Assembly (NCBI GenBank): GCA_021299035.1
Contig: JAJTGD010000005.1
Coordinates: forward strand, 1 to 64,000
Length of the DNA: 64,000 bases
Direction of reading: 5' to 3'
From: Oxalobacteraceae bacterium
Lineage (GTDB): Bacteria; Pseudomonadota; Gammaproteobacteria; Burkholderiales; Burkholderiaceae_D
Shown: piece by piece, positions 30,728-40,994 of the stretch
How positions within the stretch are numbered: the first letter of the stretch is position 1
Layout: every line of letters begins with the position of its first letter
The notes under the pieces: model-generated
Told to the model about the DNA's origin: nothing
The model's database searches: none
The model's input: only the letters and a program-made list of their open reading frames with translations
Position numbers and translations under genes: made by a program

Positions 30728-31813
30728 TCACCGCTCAGTACTGTGCACTCGGGTGTCCCCGCACTGCGCCCGATGACGCAGCGCGTGATCCATCAACACC
30801 AAAGCCAGCATGGCCTCAGCGATGGGCGTGGCGCGGATGCCAACGCAGGGATCATGCCGACCAAAGGTCTCAACCGTGACCGGATTACCGTCCCGATCGA
30901 TGGAACGACGCGGCGTGCGAATGCTGGAGGTCGGTTTGATCGCGATCGATACCGTGATGTCCTGACCCGATGAGATACCACCCAGCACACCACCCGCGTT
31001 ATTGGTGAGGAAACCATCGGGTGTGATCTCATCACCATGCTCGGTGCCCTTCTGCGCGACCGAGCGGAATCCAGCGCCAATCTCAACACCTTTGACTGCG
31101 TTGATACCCATCATGGCGTAAGCAATATCCGCGTCCAACTTGTCGAACAGCGGCTCACCCAAACCGACCGGCACCTTGTGCGCCACCACATCGATTCGGG
31201 CGCCACAAGAGTCGCCTGCCTTGCGCAGCTGATCCATGTAGGTCTCGAGTTGCGGCACGATCTCCGCATTGGCTGCAAAGAAAGGATTGTGCTCGACATG
31301 TTCCCAAGACTGGAAAGGAATCGGGATCTCACCGAGCTGACTCATGCAGCCGCGAATCTCGATACCATGATGCTGCCTCAGCCATTTCTTGGCGACGGCT
31401 GCTGCACCTACGACCGGCGCAGTCAGGCGCGCAGACGATCTGCCACCGCCGCGCGGGTCACGGATGCCATACTTGTGAAAATAGGTGTAATCGGCATGCC
31501 CCGGTCGAAAACGATCGACGATATTGCCGTAATCTTGACTGCGCTGATCTTGGTTACGAATCAACAGCGCGATGGGTGTTCCGGTCGTCAGTCCCTCGTA
31601 AACACCAGACAGAATTTCTACCGCATCGGGCTCGTTTCGCTGCGTGACATGACGCGAGGTACCAGGACGACGACGATCCAGGTCGGGTTGCAGATCAGAT
31701 TCATCTAATGGCATGCCGGGCGGGCAGCCGTCAATCACGCAGCCGATGGCCGGGCCGTGAGATTCGCCGAAAGTTGTGACAGTAAACAGCGTGCCGAAAG
31801 TATTGCCGGACAT
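30728..31813 (-). CDS. aroC: Chorismate synthase
   Basis: Last step of the shikimate pathway, using reduced FMN to convert EPSP to chorismate. It is 361 aa. Signatures are [18 protein letters not shown] at the N-terminus, [28 protein letters not shown] in the middle, and [13 protein letters not shown] plus [27 protein letters not shown] at the end. Length and motifs are normal. Confidence 0.98.
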   Translation of the reverse strand: MSGNTFGTLFTVTTFGESHGPAIGCVIDGCPPGMPLDESDLQPDLDRRRPGTSRHVTQRNEPDAVEILSGVYEGLTTGTPIALLIRNQDQRSQDYGNIVDRFRPGHADYTYFHKYGIRDPRGGGRSSARLTAPVVGAAAVAKKWLRQHHGIEIRGCMSQLGEIPIPFQSWEHVEHNPFFAANAEIVPQLETYMDQLRKAGDSCGARIDVVAHKVPVGLGEPLFDKLDADIAYAMMGINAVKGVEIGAGFRSVAQKGTEHGDEITPDGFLTNNAGGVLGGISSGQDITVSIAIKPTSSIRTPRRSIDRDGNPVTVETFGRHDPCVGIRATPIAEAMLALVLMDHALRHRAQCGDTRVHSTER

Positions 31814-31844
31814 GGATACGCGCGCCGCAGTTGAAATAAAGGCG

Positions 31845-33191
31845 TCATTCTACCAGCCGCTGTCTGCCGAAACGCTCGCTGAGCCAGCGACGCGCCTCCC
31901 GCGGATACTCTGGCTGAACCACGCACAGCAAAATCAGCAGTGCGAAGTTGGCCAATGCCGTAAACAGGAAAATGCCGGGCACGGATAGCCCGACGGACAA
32001 CAGCACCATGGCAATCAATGCCGCCACCACCATGAACAGCGCGTTCAGGATATTCATGCCGCCGATGGTGCGCGACAAATGGCTGGGCTCAGAACGCGTC
32101 TGTATCAGGGCGAATAGCGGCACCACATAGATGCCACCAAAACCACCCAGCAAGAAGCAATCAATGAGAACGCGCAACTGATCGCCGAACAGTAATGAAG
32201 CCGCTGTCACTTGGGCCGGCATACTTGCCGTGCTGGCGAAGTACAGGTCAACACCAAATATCGTTAACCCAAGCGCGCCAAGCGGTACGAGACCGAGATG
32301 AAGTCGGCCGCCGGATAAGCGCTCGCACATCAACGATCCAGCGCCAATACCCACCGAGAAAGCAGTTAGCAGCACCGCAAATACTTCCGGCGCACCGTGC
32401 AAGATATCGCGTGCATAAACAGGAAACTGCGCCAGAATCATCGCGCCAAAAAACCAGAACCAGGAATTGGCAAGCATGGCGACGAACACTTCCCGATTCG
32501 CCGCGGAAAAACGCAGGTTGCGTGCGCTTTCAGCGAAGACATTGTGACTGATGACCAGATCAGGCGCTGCCGGTGGGGAGGACGGCACCATCAGGGTCAG
32601 TAGCAAGCCAAGCACTGCAACGGCAATCGTTGCAACCACAATCACCGTGACGCCTGTACCACCCAGCGCCATCGCAGCAGCACCCAGTAGCTGTCCGGTG
32701 AGAATTCCGACGAAGGTACCCATTTGCACCATGCCGTTACCACCGATCAACTCCGGCCTGGACAAGTGCTGCGGAAGATAGGAATGCTTGACCGGGCCAA
32801 AGATCGTGGAATGCAAACCCATGCCGACAACCGCCGCGACCAGGAGCCACAGGTTGTGCATCGCCCAACCGAACGCAGCGATCACCATGATGGCGATCTC
32901 CATCAGCTTCACTGCGCGCATCAGAAATGCTTTATCGGTCTTGTCGGCAATTTGACCCGCGGTCGCCGAGGCCAGCACAAACGGCAAGATAAACAAGCCG
33001 GCGATCAGGTTATTGAGCAAACCAACATTCAGATCGGTCCAAGAGGCAGCGTCAAAGGTAATCGCGGTGACGAGCGCGGTCTTGAACAGATTGTCATTGA
33101 AAGCGCCAAGAAATTGCGCGCCAAAGAAAGGCGCGAAACGACGCTGGGTCAGTAATGCGAATTGAGAGGATGGTGCTGCGGGCTGGGTCAC
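31845..33191 (-). CDS. MFS transporter, LplT (lysophospholipid transporter)-like
   Basis: 448 aa, about 12 helices. The start [25 protein letters not shown] and the [17 protein letters not shown] motif are typical of LplT and of the MFS half of the acyltransferase-acyl-ACP synthetase fusions found in some relatives. Here no acyltransferase domain follows. It likely flips lysophospholipids across the inner membrane. Its start overlaps the CBS gene stop by 4 bp. Confidence 0.85.
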   Translation of the reverse strand: MTQPAAPSSQFALLTQRRFAPFFGAQFLGAFNDNLFKTALVTAITFDAASWTDLNVGLLNNLIAGLFILPFVLASATAGQIADKTDKAFLMRAVKLMEIAIMVIAAFGWAMHNLWLLVAAVVGMGLHSTIFGPVKHSYLPQHLSRPELIGGNGMVQMGTFVGILTGQLLGAAAMALGGTGVTVIVVATIAVAVLGLLLTLMVPSSPPAAPDLVISHNVFAESARNLRFSAANREVFVAMLANSWFWFFGAMILAQFPVYARDILHGAPEVFAVLLTAFSVGIGAGSLMCERLSGGRLHLGLVPLGALGLTIFGVDLYFASTASMPAQVTAASLLFGDQLRVLIDCFLLGGFGGIYVVPLFALIQTRSEPSHLSRTIGGMNILNALFMVVAALIAMVLLSVGLSVPGIFLFTALANFALLILLCVVQPEYPREARRWLSERFGRQRLVE

Positions 33192-33637
33192 TCCTCAGTC
33201 TCCGCTGGCCATTGTCGAATATACGCTTTCAGCATCTTGTTCTCGAAAGATTGCGCGTCAAGTACGGCCTTAGCGATATCGTAGAACGACATCACGCCTA
33301 GTAAAACGCCGCTCGCATCAACCACCGGCACATAGCGGGAATGGCGCTCCAACATTCGACGACGAATATCGTTGAGATCGGTATCGGGGGAGATAACATC
33401 CACGTCGGTCGCCATGTGCGCACCAACGGTGCCCTCATGAATTGCACCGCTGTCAACATCAATCGCGTTCATGACCTCGCGAAAACTCAGCATGCCGGAC
33501 ACCCGGCCATCCTGCATCACGACCAGTGAGCCAATGTCATTCGCCGTCATCGTGCTGATGGCATCACGCAATGGCGTTTGCGGGGTAGCGGTGTAAAGAA
33601 CATCGCCCTTGACTTTCAATATATCTGAAACCTTCAT
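33188..33637 (-). CDS. Two-CBS-domain protein
   Basis: A 149-aa cytoplasmic protein made of a CBS pair (TPLRDAISTMTANDIGSLVV… and DTDLNDIRRRMLERHSRYVPVVD…VLLGVMSFYDIAKAVL). Such modules bind adenine nucleotides and act as sensors. The specific role is unknown. Translationally coupled to the LplT-like gene and divergent from metY. Confidence 0.88.
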   Translation of the reverse strand: MKVSDILKVKGDVLYTATPQTPLRDAISTMTANDIGSLVVMQDGRVSGMLSFREVMNAIDVDSGAIHEGTVGAHMATDVDVISPDTDLNDIRRRMLERHSRYVPVVDASGVLLGVMSFYDIAKAVLDAQSFENKMLKAYIRQWPAETEE

Positions 33638-33723
33638 GGCACCACCCCCACGTTTTGTTCAAAGCACGCTCCGGAGCTGAGCAATGTAGCCGACTCATCT
33701 CGAAAAAGCCATACCCGAGCGCC

Positions 33724-33729
33724 TATAAT
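33724..33729 (+). promoter_or_regulatory. -10 element (TATAAT) upstream of metY
   Basis: A perfect TATAAT 37 bp before the metY ATG. The -35 region is not convincing. It is in the right place for a metY-hydrolase transcript. Confidence 0.45.
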
Positions 33730-33765
33730 ATGTACTACTTTTTTCTTCTCTTGGAGACCGCCCGC

Positions 33766-35076
33766 ATGAGTGATCCACGCTACCCTGGCTTCGATACCCT
33801 CTCACTGCACGCAGGCAGTGCGCCAGACCCGGCGACCGGTGCACGTGCGACGCCGATTTATCTATCGACTTCGTTTGTATTTCGTGATTCAGATCATGCC
33901 GCCTCGCTGTTCAACATGGAACGCTCTGGTCATGTGTATTCGCGCATCTCGAATCCGACCAATGCGGTGCTTGAAGAGCGCATCGCGGCGCTGGAAGGCG
34001 GCGTTGCCGGATTGGCGGTTGCGAGCGGTCAGGCAGCCTTGCATCTTGGCTTAGCCACTATTGCCGGGGCTGGCTCGCATGTGCTGGCTTCACGTGCGTT
34101 ATATGGTGGCTCACAAAACTTGCTAGGCTACACCATGCGGCGGTTCGGCATTGAGACCACTTTTATTGATCCGCGTGATCTGGATGCTTGGCGTAACAAT
34201 ATTCGTCCGAATACCAAGGTTTTGTTTGCAGAGACACTCGGCAACCCCGGCCTGGATGTTCTCGACATTGATAGCGTTGCTGCAATAGCGCATGAGCACC
34301 ATCTGCCGCTGATGGTGGACTCCACCTTTACCACGCCCTACCTGCTGAAACCACTCGATCACGGCGCTGATCTAGTGTTTCACTCGGCCACCAAGTTTTT
34401 ATGTGGGCATGGCACAGCCATTGGTGGTTTGCTGGTTGATGGTGGTAGCTTCGACTGGCAACGTGCGTACGAAGCCACTGGCCGCTTTGCAGAATTATGC
34501 GAACCCTATGAGGGATTCCACGGCATGGTGTTCTCGGAAGAGTCCACAGTCGCCGCGTTTGCATTGCGTGCGCGGCGCGAAGGTCTGCGCGACTTCGGTG
34601 CCGTGATGAGCCCACACAATGCATTCACCATTTTGCAGGGTATCGAGACACTCTCACTGCGGATGGAAAAGCATGTTGCCAATGCCCGCAAGGTGGTCGA
34701 GTTTTTGGTGTCACATCCGGCGATTGAATCGGTTGCCTACCCGGAGCTCCCCGATCATCCAGACCATGCACTCGCCGCACGATTACTCCCGCGCGGCTGC
34801 GGAGCGGTGTTCTCGTTCTCACTAAAAGGCGATCGTGCTGCGGGCCGGCGCTTTGTCGAGTCGCTACAAGTGTTCTCACATCTGGCGAATGTGGGTGATG
34901 CAAAGTCATTGGTGATTCACCCGGCCTCGACAACGCATTTCCGGGTACCGACCGAGCAACTGGCCGCTTCTGGCATTACCGAGGGCACGATGCGGCTCTC
35001 AGTTGGCCTGGAAGATGCTGATGATCTGATCGATGATCTGAAGCGCGGGCTGAAAGCTGCGCAGAAGGGAGCCTGA
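33766..35076 (+). CDS. metY: O-acetylhomoserine sulfhydrylase (MetY-type)
   Basis: A PLP enzyme that makes homocysteine from O-acetylhomoserine and sulfide. I start at ATG 33766 (MSDPRYPGFDTLSLHAG), with GGAGA upstream, which trims 37 residues from the longest frame and leaves 436 aa. Features are YSRISNPTNAVLEERIAALEGG, PLP Lys210 in FHSATKFLCGHG, and the C-terminal HPASTTH. The 436-aa length favours MetY over the ~390-aa MetZ/MetB. It overlaps nothing and is followed 1 bp later by a hydrolase gene, suggesting one operon. Confidence 0.88.
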   Translation: MSDPRYPGFDTLSLHAGSAPDPATGARATPIYLSTSFVFRDSDHAASLFNMERSGHVYSRISNPTNAVLEERIAALEGGVAGLAVASGQAALHLGLATIAGAGSHVLASRALYGGSQNLLGYTMRRFGIETTFIDPRDLDAWRNNIRPNTKVLFAETLGNPGLDVLDIDSVAAIAHEHHLPLMVDSTFTTPYLLKPLDHGADLVFHSATKFLCGHGTAIGGLLVDGGSFDWQRAYEATGRFAELCEPYEGFHGMVFSEESTVAAFALRARREGLRDFGAVMSPHNAFTILQGIETLSLRMEKHVANARKVVEFLVSHPAIESVAYPELPDHPDHALAARLLPRGCGAVFSFSLKGDRAAGRRFVESLQVFSHLANVGDAKSLVIHPASTTHFRVPTEQLAASGITEGTMRLSVGLEDADDLIDDLKRGLKAAQKGA

Positions 35077-35077
35077 G

Positions 35078-35893
35078 ATGGAGTTCACTATCAACAACCA
35101 GCGCGCCTACGCCTACACTGGTGGCAAATCCTTCGATAGCGCACTACCGACTGCGGTGTTCATTCACGGCGCACAAAATGATCACTCCGTCTGGATTTTA
35201 CAAACCCGTTATTTCGCGCATCACGGATTTTCAGTACTGGCGGTAGATTTACCCGGGCATGGTCGCAGCAGCGGTCATGCGCTGACTTCTGTGGAGGCCA
35301 TGGCAGATTGGTTGAATCAGGTACTCGATGCGGCAGATGTCAATCAGGCAATCTTGATCGGCCACAGCATGGGCTCACTGATCGCGCTGGAAGCCGCGGC
35401 GCGTTGTCCCGAGCGCATCAAGGGATTGGCGATGGTAGGCACCGCTTACCCCATGCGCGTATCGCCTGCACTGCTCGAGACATCGCGCGATCGCGAGCCT
35501 GTTGCGATCGACATGGTGAATATCTGGTCGCACTCCACCATTGCGCAGAAACCCTCTGCACCGGGTCCAGGGTTTTATGTTCATGGGGGGAGCCGTCGGT
35601 TGATGCAGCGTATCTCCGAGATCAACCCGGCGCAGGTTTTCTATACCGACTTCGCCGCCTGCAATGATTACGGCAACGGCGAACAGGCGGCAGCGACACT
35701 GAACTGCCCTACTCTGTTTCTACTCGGCCGCAAAGACATCATGACACCCGCCAAAGCAGCGACAGCACTGTCGTCAGCGATGAAACAGTCGAAGACAGTG
35801 ACGCTGGAAGCGAGCGGCCACGCGCTGATGGCGGAACAACCGGATCAGGTACTGGATCAGCTATTTGCGTTTGCGGGCGGTGCTTTGAAATGA
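35078..35893 (+). CDS. Alpha/beta hydrolase
   Basis: A 271-aa soluble alpha/beta hydrolase of unknown substrate. It has the oxyanion region VFIHGAQNDHSVW, the nucleophile elbow LIGHSMGSLIALE (Ser near residue 97), a distal Asp (LLGRKDIMTP) and His (EASGHALMAEQP). It starts 1 bp after the metY stop. Its 3' end overlaps the convergent YihY gene by 37 bp. Homoserine acetyltransferases share this fold, but the length and motifs here look like a hydrolase. Confidence 0.88.
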   Translation: MEFTINNQRAYAYTGGKSFDSALPTAVFIHGAQNDHSVWILQTRYFAHHGFSVLAVDLPGHGRSSGHALTSVEAMADWLNQVLDAADVNQAILIGHSMGSLIALEAAARCPERIKGLAMVGTAYPMRVSPALLETSRDREPVAIDMVNIWSHSTIAQKPSAPGPGFYVHGGSRRLMQRISEINPAQVFYTDFAACNDYGNGEQAAATLNCPTLFLLGRKDIMTPAKAATALSSAMKQSKTVTLEASGHALMAEQPDQVLDQLFAFAGGALK

Positions 35894-37131
35894 TCCGTGA
35901 TGGACAGCGATAAATCACGATTCAGCAGCGTCAGCACGTGCTGAGACAGTGGTGAATCTGGTGCCGGGCTGAAAGCGAATAAGCGGAACACTTCAGCCAG
36001 CGTTAGCTTGTCGGGGTTCGCCAGCAATACCCAGCGGTCATGTTTGGCTTGCGCGCGTCGACCCAGAGAGATCACGACAGATCGCTGCGGGCGCATACGA
36101 CCAACCCAACCCACGTCCAGCATTCGCTGCAGTAAGCGCTCGGTCTCCTCGAAGCCGAGCTGCGTGCGCTCTCGTATCACCCACACATCAACCGCTGCGT
36201 GATCAGAACGCGCATCAAACAATACCTTCAGTAGTGCTACCGCATCCACAAAAGCATCCCCAGGGCCGGGGCGATGCCACCACCGCTCGAAGCGTATGGC
36301 GGGAATTGCGGCGGCCACCACCGCACCGAGCAGTGTGATCAGCCAGAACAGGTAAATCCAGATGAGGAATACCGGGATCGCGGCGAGTGCGCCATAAATC
36401 GCGCGATAGCCGCCGCCGAATGAAATCGAAAAAGAAAAAAACCGCCGGGCGATCTCGAAAGCAATTGCCGCAACTAGCCCACCAATGAGCGCCTCCCGCC
36501 AATCGACGAAACGGTTCGGTACCGTCAGATACAACAGCGCAAACGCGAGGGTCGATAGCAAAAGTGACAGCAACAGCGCAGTGCTTGAATAAAGCAACGA
36601 AGGCTGACGAGAAGTACCACCGAGCAGCGGCAGAAACTCGGAAGCTGCCGTCAAGGATGCACCGAGCAGTAAAGGCCCGACAGTAATGACCGCCCAATAC
36701 ACCACCAGACTCTGCAGCAAAGGTCGCGACTCGCGCACGTGCCAGATACGGTTCAGGGTACGATCCACCATACTGAACATCAGGATCGCAGTCACCATCA
36801 GAAATACCGCCCCTACCGCAGACAAACGACTGGCTTTAGCAGAGAACTGCGTCAGGTAATCAAGTATGGTGTTGGCGATCCCTTTCGGCATCACCGACTG
36901 TACGAAGTAGGTTTCGAGCGAATCGCGAAACGTCGTGAACAGCGGGAAGGTGGTGAAGATCGCGAAGGCAATGGTCAGCACCGGCACCAGCGCCAGCACC
37001 GTGGTATACGTCAGGCTGCCAGCGACCTCGAACAAGTGCTCCTCGCGCAGGCGAATGCCCACGAAACGCGCTAGATCGCGCACTTGCGAGCCAGTCCAAC
37101 GGCCTGAGGGATGGGGGGAGCGTGGGGTCAT
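35857..37131 (-). CDS. YihY/RbnB family inner-membrane protein (UPF0761)
   Basis: A multi-span membrane protein once annotated as ribonuclease BN. Its function is not settled. It has about six helices, with EVAGSLTYTTVLALVPVLTIAFAIF near the N-terminus and YGALAAIPVFLIWIYLFWLITLLGA near residue 250. A cytoplasmic winged-helix-like tail at ~320–400 has the RERTQLGFEETERLLQRM stretch. I choose ATG 37131 (424 aa), with 37167 possible. It is convergent with the hydrolase and divergent from wrbA. Confidence 0.85.
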   Translation of the reverse strand: MTPRSPHPSGRWTGSQVRDLARFVGIRLREEHLFEVAGSLTYTTVLALVPVLTIAFAIFTTFPLFTTFRDSLETYFVQSVMPKGIANTILDYLTQFSAKASRLSAVGAVFLMVTAILMFSMVDRTLNRIWHVRESRPLLQSLVVYWAVITVGPLLLGASLTAASEFLPLLGGTSRQPSLLYSSTALLLSLLLSTLAFALLYLTVPNRFVDWREALIGGLVAAIAFEIARRFFSFSISFGGGYRAIYGALAAIPVFLIWIYLFWLITLLGAVVAAAIPAIRFERWWHRPGPGDAFVDAVALLKVLFDARSDHAAVDVWVIRERTQLGFEETERLLQRMLDVGWVGRMRPQRSVVISLGRRAQAKHDRWVLLANPDKLTLAEVFRLFAFSPAPDSPLSQHVLTLLNRDLSLSITDHFKAPPANANS

Positions 37132-37188
37132 GTTCAGGATAGCGCTGAGAGATGGCGCCAATGGCATTGATGCACCCGCCTATAATAG

Positions 37189-37803
<615 letters not shown>

Positions 37804-37806
37804 GCG

Positions 37807-38214
37807 ATGGAAACCACACCAGTACAACATCGACTGCATCAACTTGCGAGTGCGAGCTTAATTCTGCTGATCGTGTTATGCGTGCTGTGGGAATTAGTCC
37901 TCGCGCCGCTGCGCCCGGGTGGCTCGTGGATGGTGCTAAAGGCGCTGCCTCTGCTGGCACCGCTGCCAGGCACCTTGCGTCGCAATGTCTACACCATGCA
38001 ATGGGCATCGATGATGGTGCTGATGTACTTCACCGAGGGCGTTGTTCGCGCCTGGAGCGAGCAGGGTCTGTCTCAGTTACTCGCGGGCGGCGAGATATTA
38101 TTCTCTACGCTATATTTTTTCGCCGCTATTTTCTTCCTGCGGCCTTACAAGCGCGAAGCAAAACGGCTCGCGCATGAGGCCTTGCAGCGCGCGGCCGAGC
38201 CCCATGAGCGATGA
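37807..38214 (+). CDS. DUF2069 membrane protein
   Basis: A 135-aa protein with three to four membrane helices (SASLILLIVLCVLWELVLAPL, then the LLAPLPGTLRRNVYTMQWASMMVLMYFTEG block typical of DUF2069). Function unknown. It commonly sits after wrbA. Its end overlaps the FAD oxidase start by 11 bp. Confidence 0.9.
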   Translation: METTPVQHRLHQLASASLILLIVLCVLWELVLAPLRPGGSWMVLKALPLLAPLPGTLRRNVYTMQWASMMVLMYFTEGVVRAWSEQGLSQLLAGGEILFSTLYFFAAIFFLRPYKREAKRLAHEALQRAAEPHER

Positions 38215-39610
38215 ATTTCTAACGCAGTGCACGCACCGCATTGGCGCGCCGAATGTACTAACAGGCGACGACATGGCGGGCTATCTGACCGACTGGCGAC
38301 GCCGATTCACTGGCCATGCGCGCGCAGTTCTGCTGCCTGCTTCAACCGACGAAGTGGCGGCGCTGGTGCAGTTATGTGTGCAGCATCACGTCCCGATCGT
38401 GCCGCAAGGTGGGAACACCGGCTTGGTGCTTGGCAGTGTGCCAGACCAAAGTGGCACTGCGGTCGTGCTATCGCTGTCAAGATTGAATCGTATCCGTGCG
38501 GTCGATCCCATCAACGACACGCTGACTGCCGAAGCGGGTTGCACCCTACATCAGGTGCAACAAGCTGCTGAAGTACATGACCGTCTGTTTCCCTTATCCC
38601 TCGCCTCCGAAGGCAGCTGCAGTATCGGTGGCAATCTTGCGACCAATGCCGGTGGCACCGCCGTACTGCGTTATGGCAATACTCGTGAATTGACGCTGGG
38701 TCTGGAGGTGGTCACTGCGCAAGGCGAGATCTGGAATGGTCTGCGCGGACTTCGTAAAGACAACACCGGCTATGACCTGCGCGACTTATTTGTAGGTTCC
38801 GAGGGCACGCTGGGCATTATTACTGCAGCCGTACTAAAACTCTTTGCGCTACCTGCCGCGCGCACAACCGCGCTATTTGCGCTTGAATCCGTACGTGATG
38901 CCCTCGATCTATTGGCGGAAGCTCGACAACACTGCGGTGCCAATCTGACGGGTTTTGAGTTGATGTCAGATTTCTGTTTGCAACTGGTAGAGCGACATTT
39001 CAATACGTTGCGTATGCCTTTTTCACAGCGCTACCCTCACTATGTCTTGCTTGAACTCTCTACTGCTGAACCGGAAGCCTACGCGGTTGCACAACTTGAG
39101 TCGCTCGCCGAGCAAGCACTTGAAAAATCCTTGGTGAAAGACGTTGTCGTAGCCACCTCGCTCTCGCAAACAGACTCGTTGTGGGCGTTACGTGAGCACA
39201 TCTCCGACGCGCAAGGCGCCGAAGGAAAAAATATCAAGCATGATATTGCGCTGCCGGTCTCTTGCATTGCGGATTTCATTAAGGACACGGATGCCGAGTT
39301 GCAGCGTGGCTTTCCGGGTTGCAGAATGGTGACATTTGGCCATCTCGGTGATGGCAATCTTCATTACAATGTTTCTGCGCCGTTGAAGCAGGACGATGAA
39401 TCGTTCTTGCGTGAGCAGGCAGCGGTCAATCGGATCGTGCACGATCGCGTGCATCACTATGGCGGATCGATCTCTGCTGAGCATGGCCTTGGTGCACTCA
39501 AGCGTGACGAAATTCTGCGCTACAAATCCGGGACTGAGATGGCGATGATGTCGGCCATCAAGCGGGCGCTAGACCCGTTAAATCTAATGAACCCCGGGAA
39601 AGTGGTTTAG
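38204..39610 (+). CDS. FAD-linked oxidase (D-2-hydroxyglutarate/glycolate dehydrogenase type)
   Basis: A 2-hydroxyacid dehydrogenase of the GlcD/D2HGDH/D-LDH family. From ATG 38204 (MSDEFLTQCTHRIG) it is 468 aa. The FAD_binding_4 domain has VPQGGNTGLVLGSVP, then GCTLHQVQQAAEVHDRLFPLS and SIGGNLATNAGG. The FAD-oxidase C-domain ends with SAEHGLGALKRDEI and LDPLNLMNPGKVV. The exact substrate is not decidable. The longer upstream frame overlaps DUF2069 coding and is rejected. Confidence 0.92.
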   Translation: MSDEFLTQCTHRIGAPNVLTGDDMAGYLTDWRRRFTGHARAVLLPASTDEVAALVQLCVQHHVPIVPQGGNTGLVLGSVPDQSGTAVVLSLSRLNRIRAVDPINDTLTAEAGCTLHQVQQAAEVHDRLFPLSLASEGSCSIGGNLATNAGGTAVLRYGNTRELTLGLEVVTAQGEIWNGLRGLRKDNTGYDLRDLFVGSEGTLGIITAAVLKLFALPAARTTALFALESVRDALDLLAEARQHCGANLTGFELMSDFCLQLVERHFNTLRMPFSQRYPHYVLLELSTAEPEAYAVAQLESLAEQALEKSLVKDVVVATSLSQTDSLWALREHISDAQGAEGKNIKHDIALPVSCIADFIKDTDAELQRGFPGCRMVTFGHLGDGNLHYNVSAPLKQDDESFLREQAAVNRIVHDRVHHYGGSISAEHGLGALKRDEILRYKSGTEMAMMSAIKRALDPLNLMNPGKVV

Positions 39611-39646
39611 CCACTGTCCCTGGGTCATGCAAACCCGGGGATTCGA

Positions 39647-40057
39647 ATGAAGCTTTTTCTACTGTTGTTTGTCCTGCTCCAACCACTCACTTCCCTCGCC
39701 GTCTATCGCTGCGAGTCTCAAGGCAACGTCACGTATGCCGATCTACCGTGCCCCGGTAGCAAGCTAGATATTCCGAATGAGCCATCGGCACCTGCAAGGG
39801 ATACTGATGCGATAAAAAAGGAGCGAGGTGAAGTGCATCGTTTACAGAAGATGCGCGAGCAACGCGAGCGTCAGGATCAGCAGATTAAAGATCTTGCAGC
39901 GCGTGGCGCAGCTGCACGTGAGCGCAAGTGCCGATCATTAGCCCTGCAAGTGAAGTGGCGGGAAGAAGATGTACGCGAGTCGACGCTAGACAAAGCAACG
40001 AAAGCAAAAAAGCAACTACGACGCGCCATTGAAAAATTCGACAGTGAATGCCGCTGA
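39647..40057 (+). CDS. DUF4124 domain periplasmic protein
   Basis: A 136-aa secreted protein with the signal peptide MKLFLLLFVLLQPLTSLAVY. The short DUF4124 motif is VYRCESQGNVTYADLPCPGS (the usual K-x-D-xx-G-xx-x-Y/F-x-D pattern is loosely kept). A charged, probably coiled-coil tail rich in Arg/Lys/Glu/Gln follows. Function unknown. Confidence 0.85.
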   Translation: MKLFLLLFVLLQPLTSLAVYRCESQGNVTYADLPCPGSKLDIPNEPSAPARDTDAIKKERGEVHRLQKMREQRERQDQQIKDLAARGAAARERKCRSLALQVKWREEDVRESTLDKATKAKKQLRRAIEKFDSECR

Positions 40058-40119
40058 GTCATGACAGTCCTGGATTCAGGCACGCGCTTCAATAGCGCCA
40101 GCGGCTTTTTAATCAGCGT

Positions 40120-40494
40120 TTAGGACGCAGGCTGATCCGACTGATTCTCCAATGCCTCCAGCGCCTGCTGCTCTAGCGCCTGCTGCTCCAGCCGGGCATG
40201 AATGGACGGTCCATAAGTCTGATAAAGCCACTCGAATAGCTCATCGAGCAACAAGGTGTTGGCGACGTAGACCTTGGTGTTATCGACCGATTTCACAAAG
40301 ATCAGCTCGAGACCTGCCAAAGCCTCAAGCTGTTTAAAGACTGCAGAAGCGCCTAGCTCGGTCCTCGCAGCGATATCCAGCATCGCCATGCCCTCTTTGC
40401 CCGCCTCAAGCAGTACAGAAATAATCTGTACGCGCTCCTCGATCGACATCGCGCCGAGAAAGCGGGCAATGTGTTTCACATCCATCGTGGTCAT
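40120..40494 (-). CDS. ArsR-like winged-helix regulator
   Basis: A 124-aa protein with an ArsR-type helix-turn-helix: SIEERVQIISVLLEAGKEGMAML, then LDIAARTELGASAVFKQLEALAGLELI, then the wing VKSVDNTKVYVANT. There are no metal-binding cysteines. The tail has a repeated EQQALEQQALEAL element. Target unknown. Confidence 0.8.
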   Translation of the reverse strand: MTTMDVKHIARFLGAMSIEERVQIISVLLEAGKEGMAMLDIAARTELGASAVFKQLEALAGLELIFVKSVDNTKVYVANTLLLDELFEWLYQTYGPSIHARLEQQALEQQALEALENQSDQPAS

Positions 40495-40546
40495 GGGCGG
40501 CAGGTCCTATCGGGGATAGAGGGAGGTTATCAGCGACGCAATCAGG

Positions 40547-40921
40547 TCAGAGCGATTTCAGCTGCTTGGCAATTCGTTCGGCCTCTTCAGCCTGCTCATC
40601 CAGCAAGTGCGCGGTCTGATGCGCTACTGCAGCCATATCGCTGATGCGTTTCTTGACTGCCTCTGATGAATGCCACAGCTGGGACTCATCGAGATGAAAA
40701 TTGAGCTCGGGCTGCGGTGCGGGGGTAGGCTTGGCCGTCACTGGGGCGACCATCGCTACCGGCGTTTCAGGCACCTCCACAGCGAGCGACGGCTCGACAA
40801 CCGGCGCGCTGGGCGCAGCCGCCGGTTGGGCGGGTGGTGTCCGACGCACACGGCGAGCAGGTTCCACGGCCCCAGCCTCGGGGGCATGGTCTCCACGAAA
40901 AATATTGGCTTCCTCGGACAT
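40547..40921 (-). CDS. Hypothetical protein, Pro/Ala-rich
   Basis: 124 aa. The first ~80 residues are disordered and rich in Pro, Ala and Val. The last ~40 form a likely amphipathic helix (EAVKKRISDMAAVAHQTAHL, followed by an Ala/Glu/Lys-rich end). No signal peptide. I do not recognise the family. Low-complexity makes the call moderate, but the frame has a good start and no better alternative on either strand. Confidence 0.6.
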   Translation of the reverse strand: MSEEANIFRGDHAPEAGAVEPARRVRRTPPAQPAAAPSAPVVEPSLAVEVPETPVAMVAPVTAKPTPAPQPELNFHLDESQLWHSSEAVKKRISDMAAVAHQTAHLLDEQAEEAERIAKQLKSL

Positions 40922-40994
40922 GAGCAGACTCCATCAATAGGGGGCACGACGTATCCCCCTATTCTAAGGCCGAAGTCGCACATTCCCCCAAGAT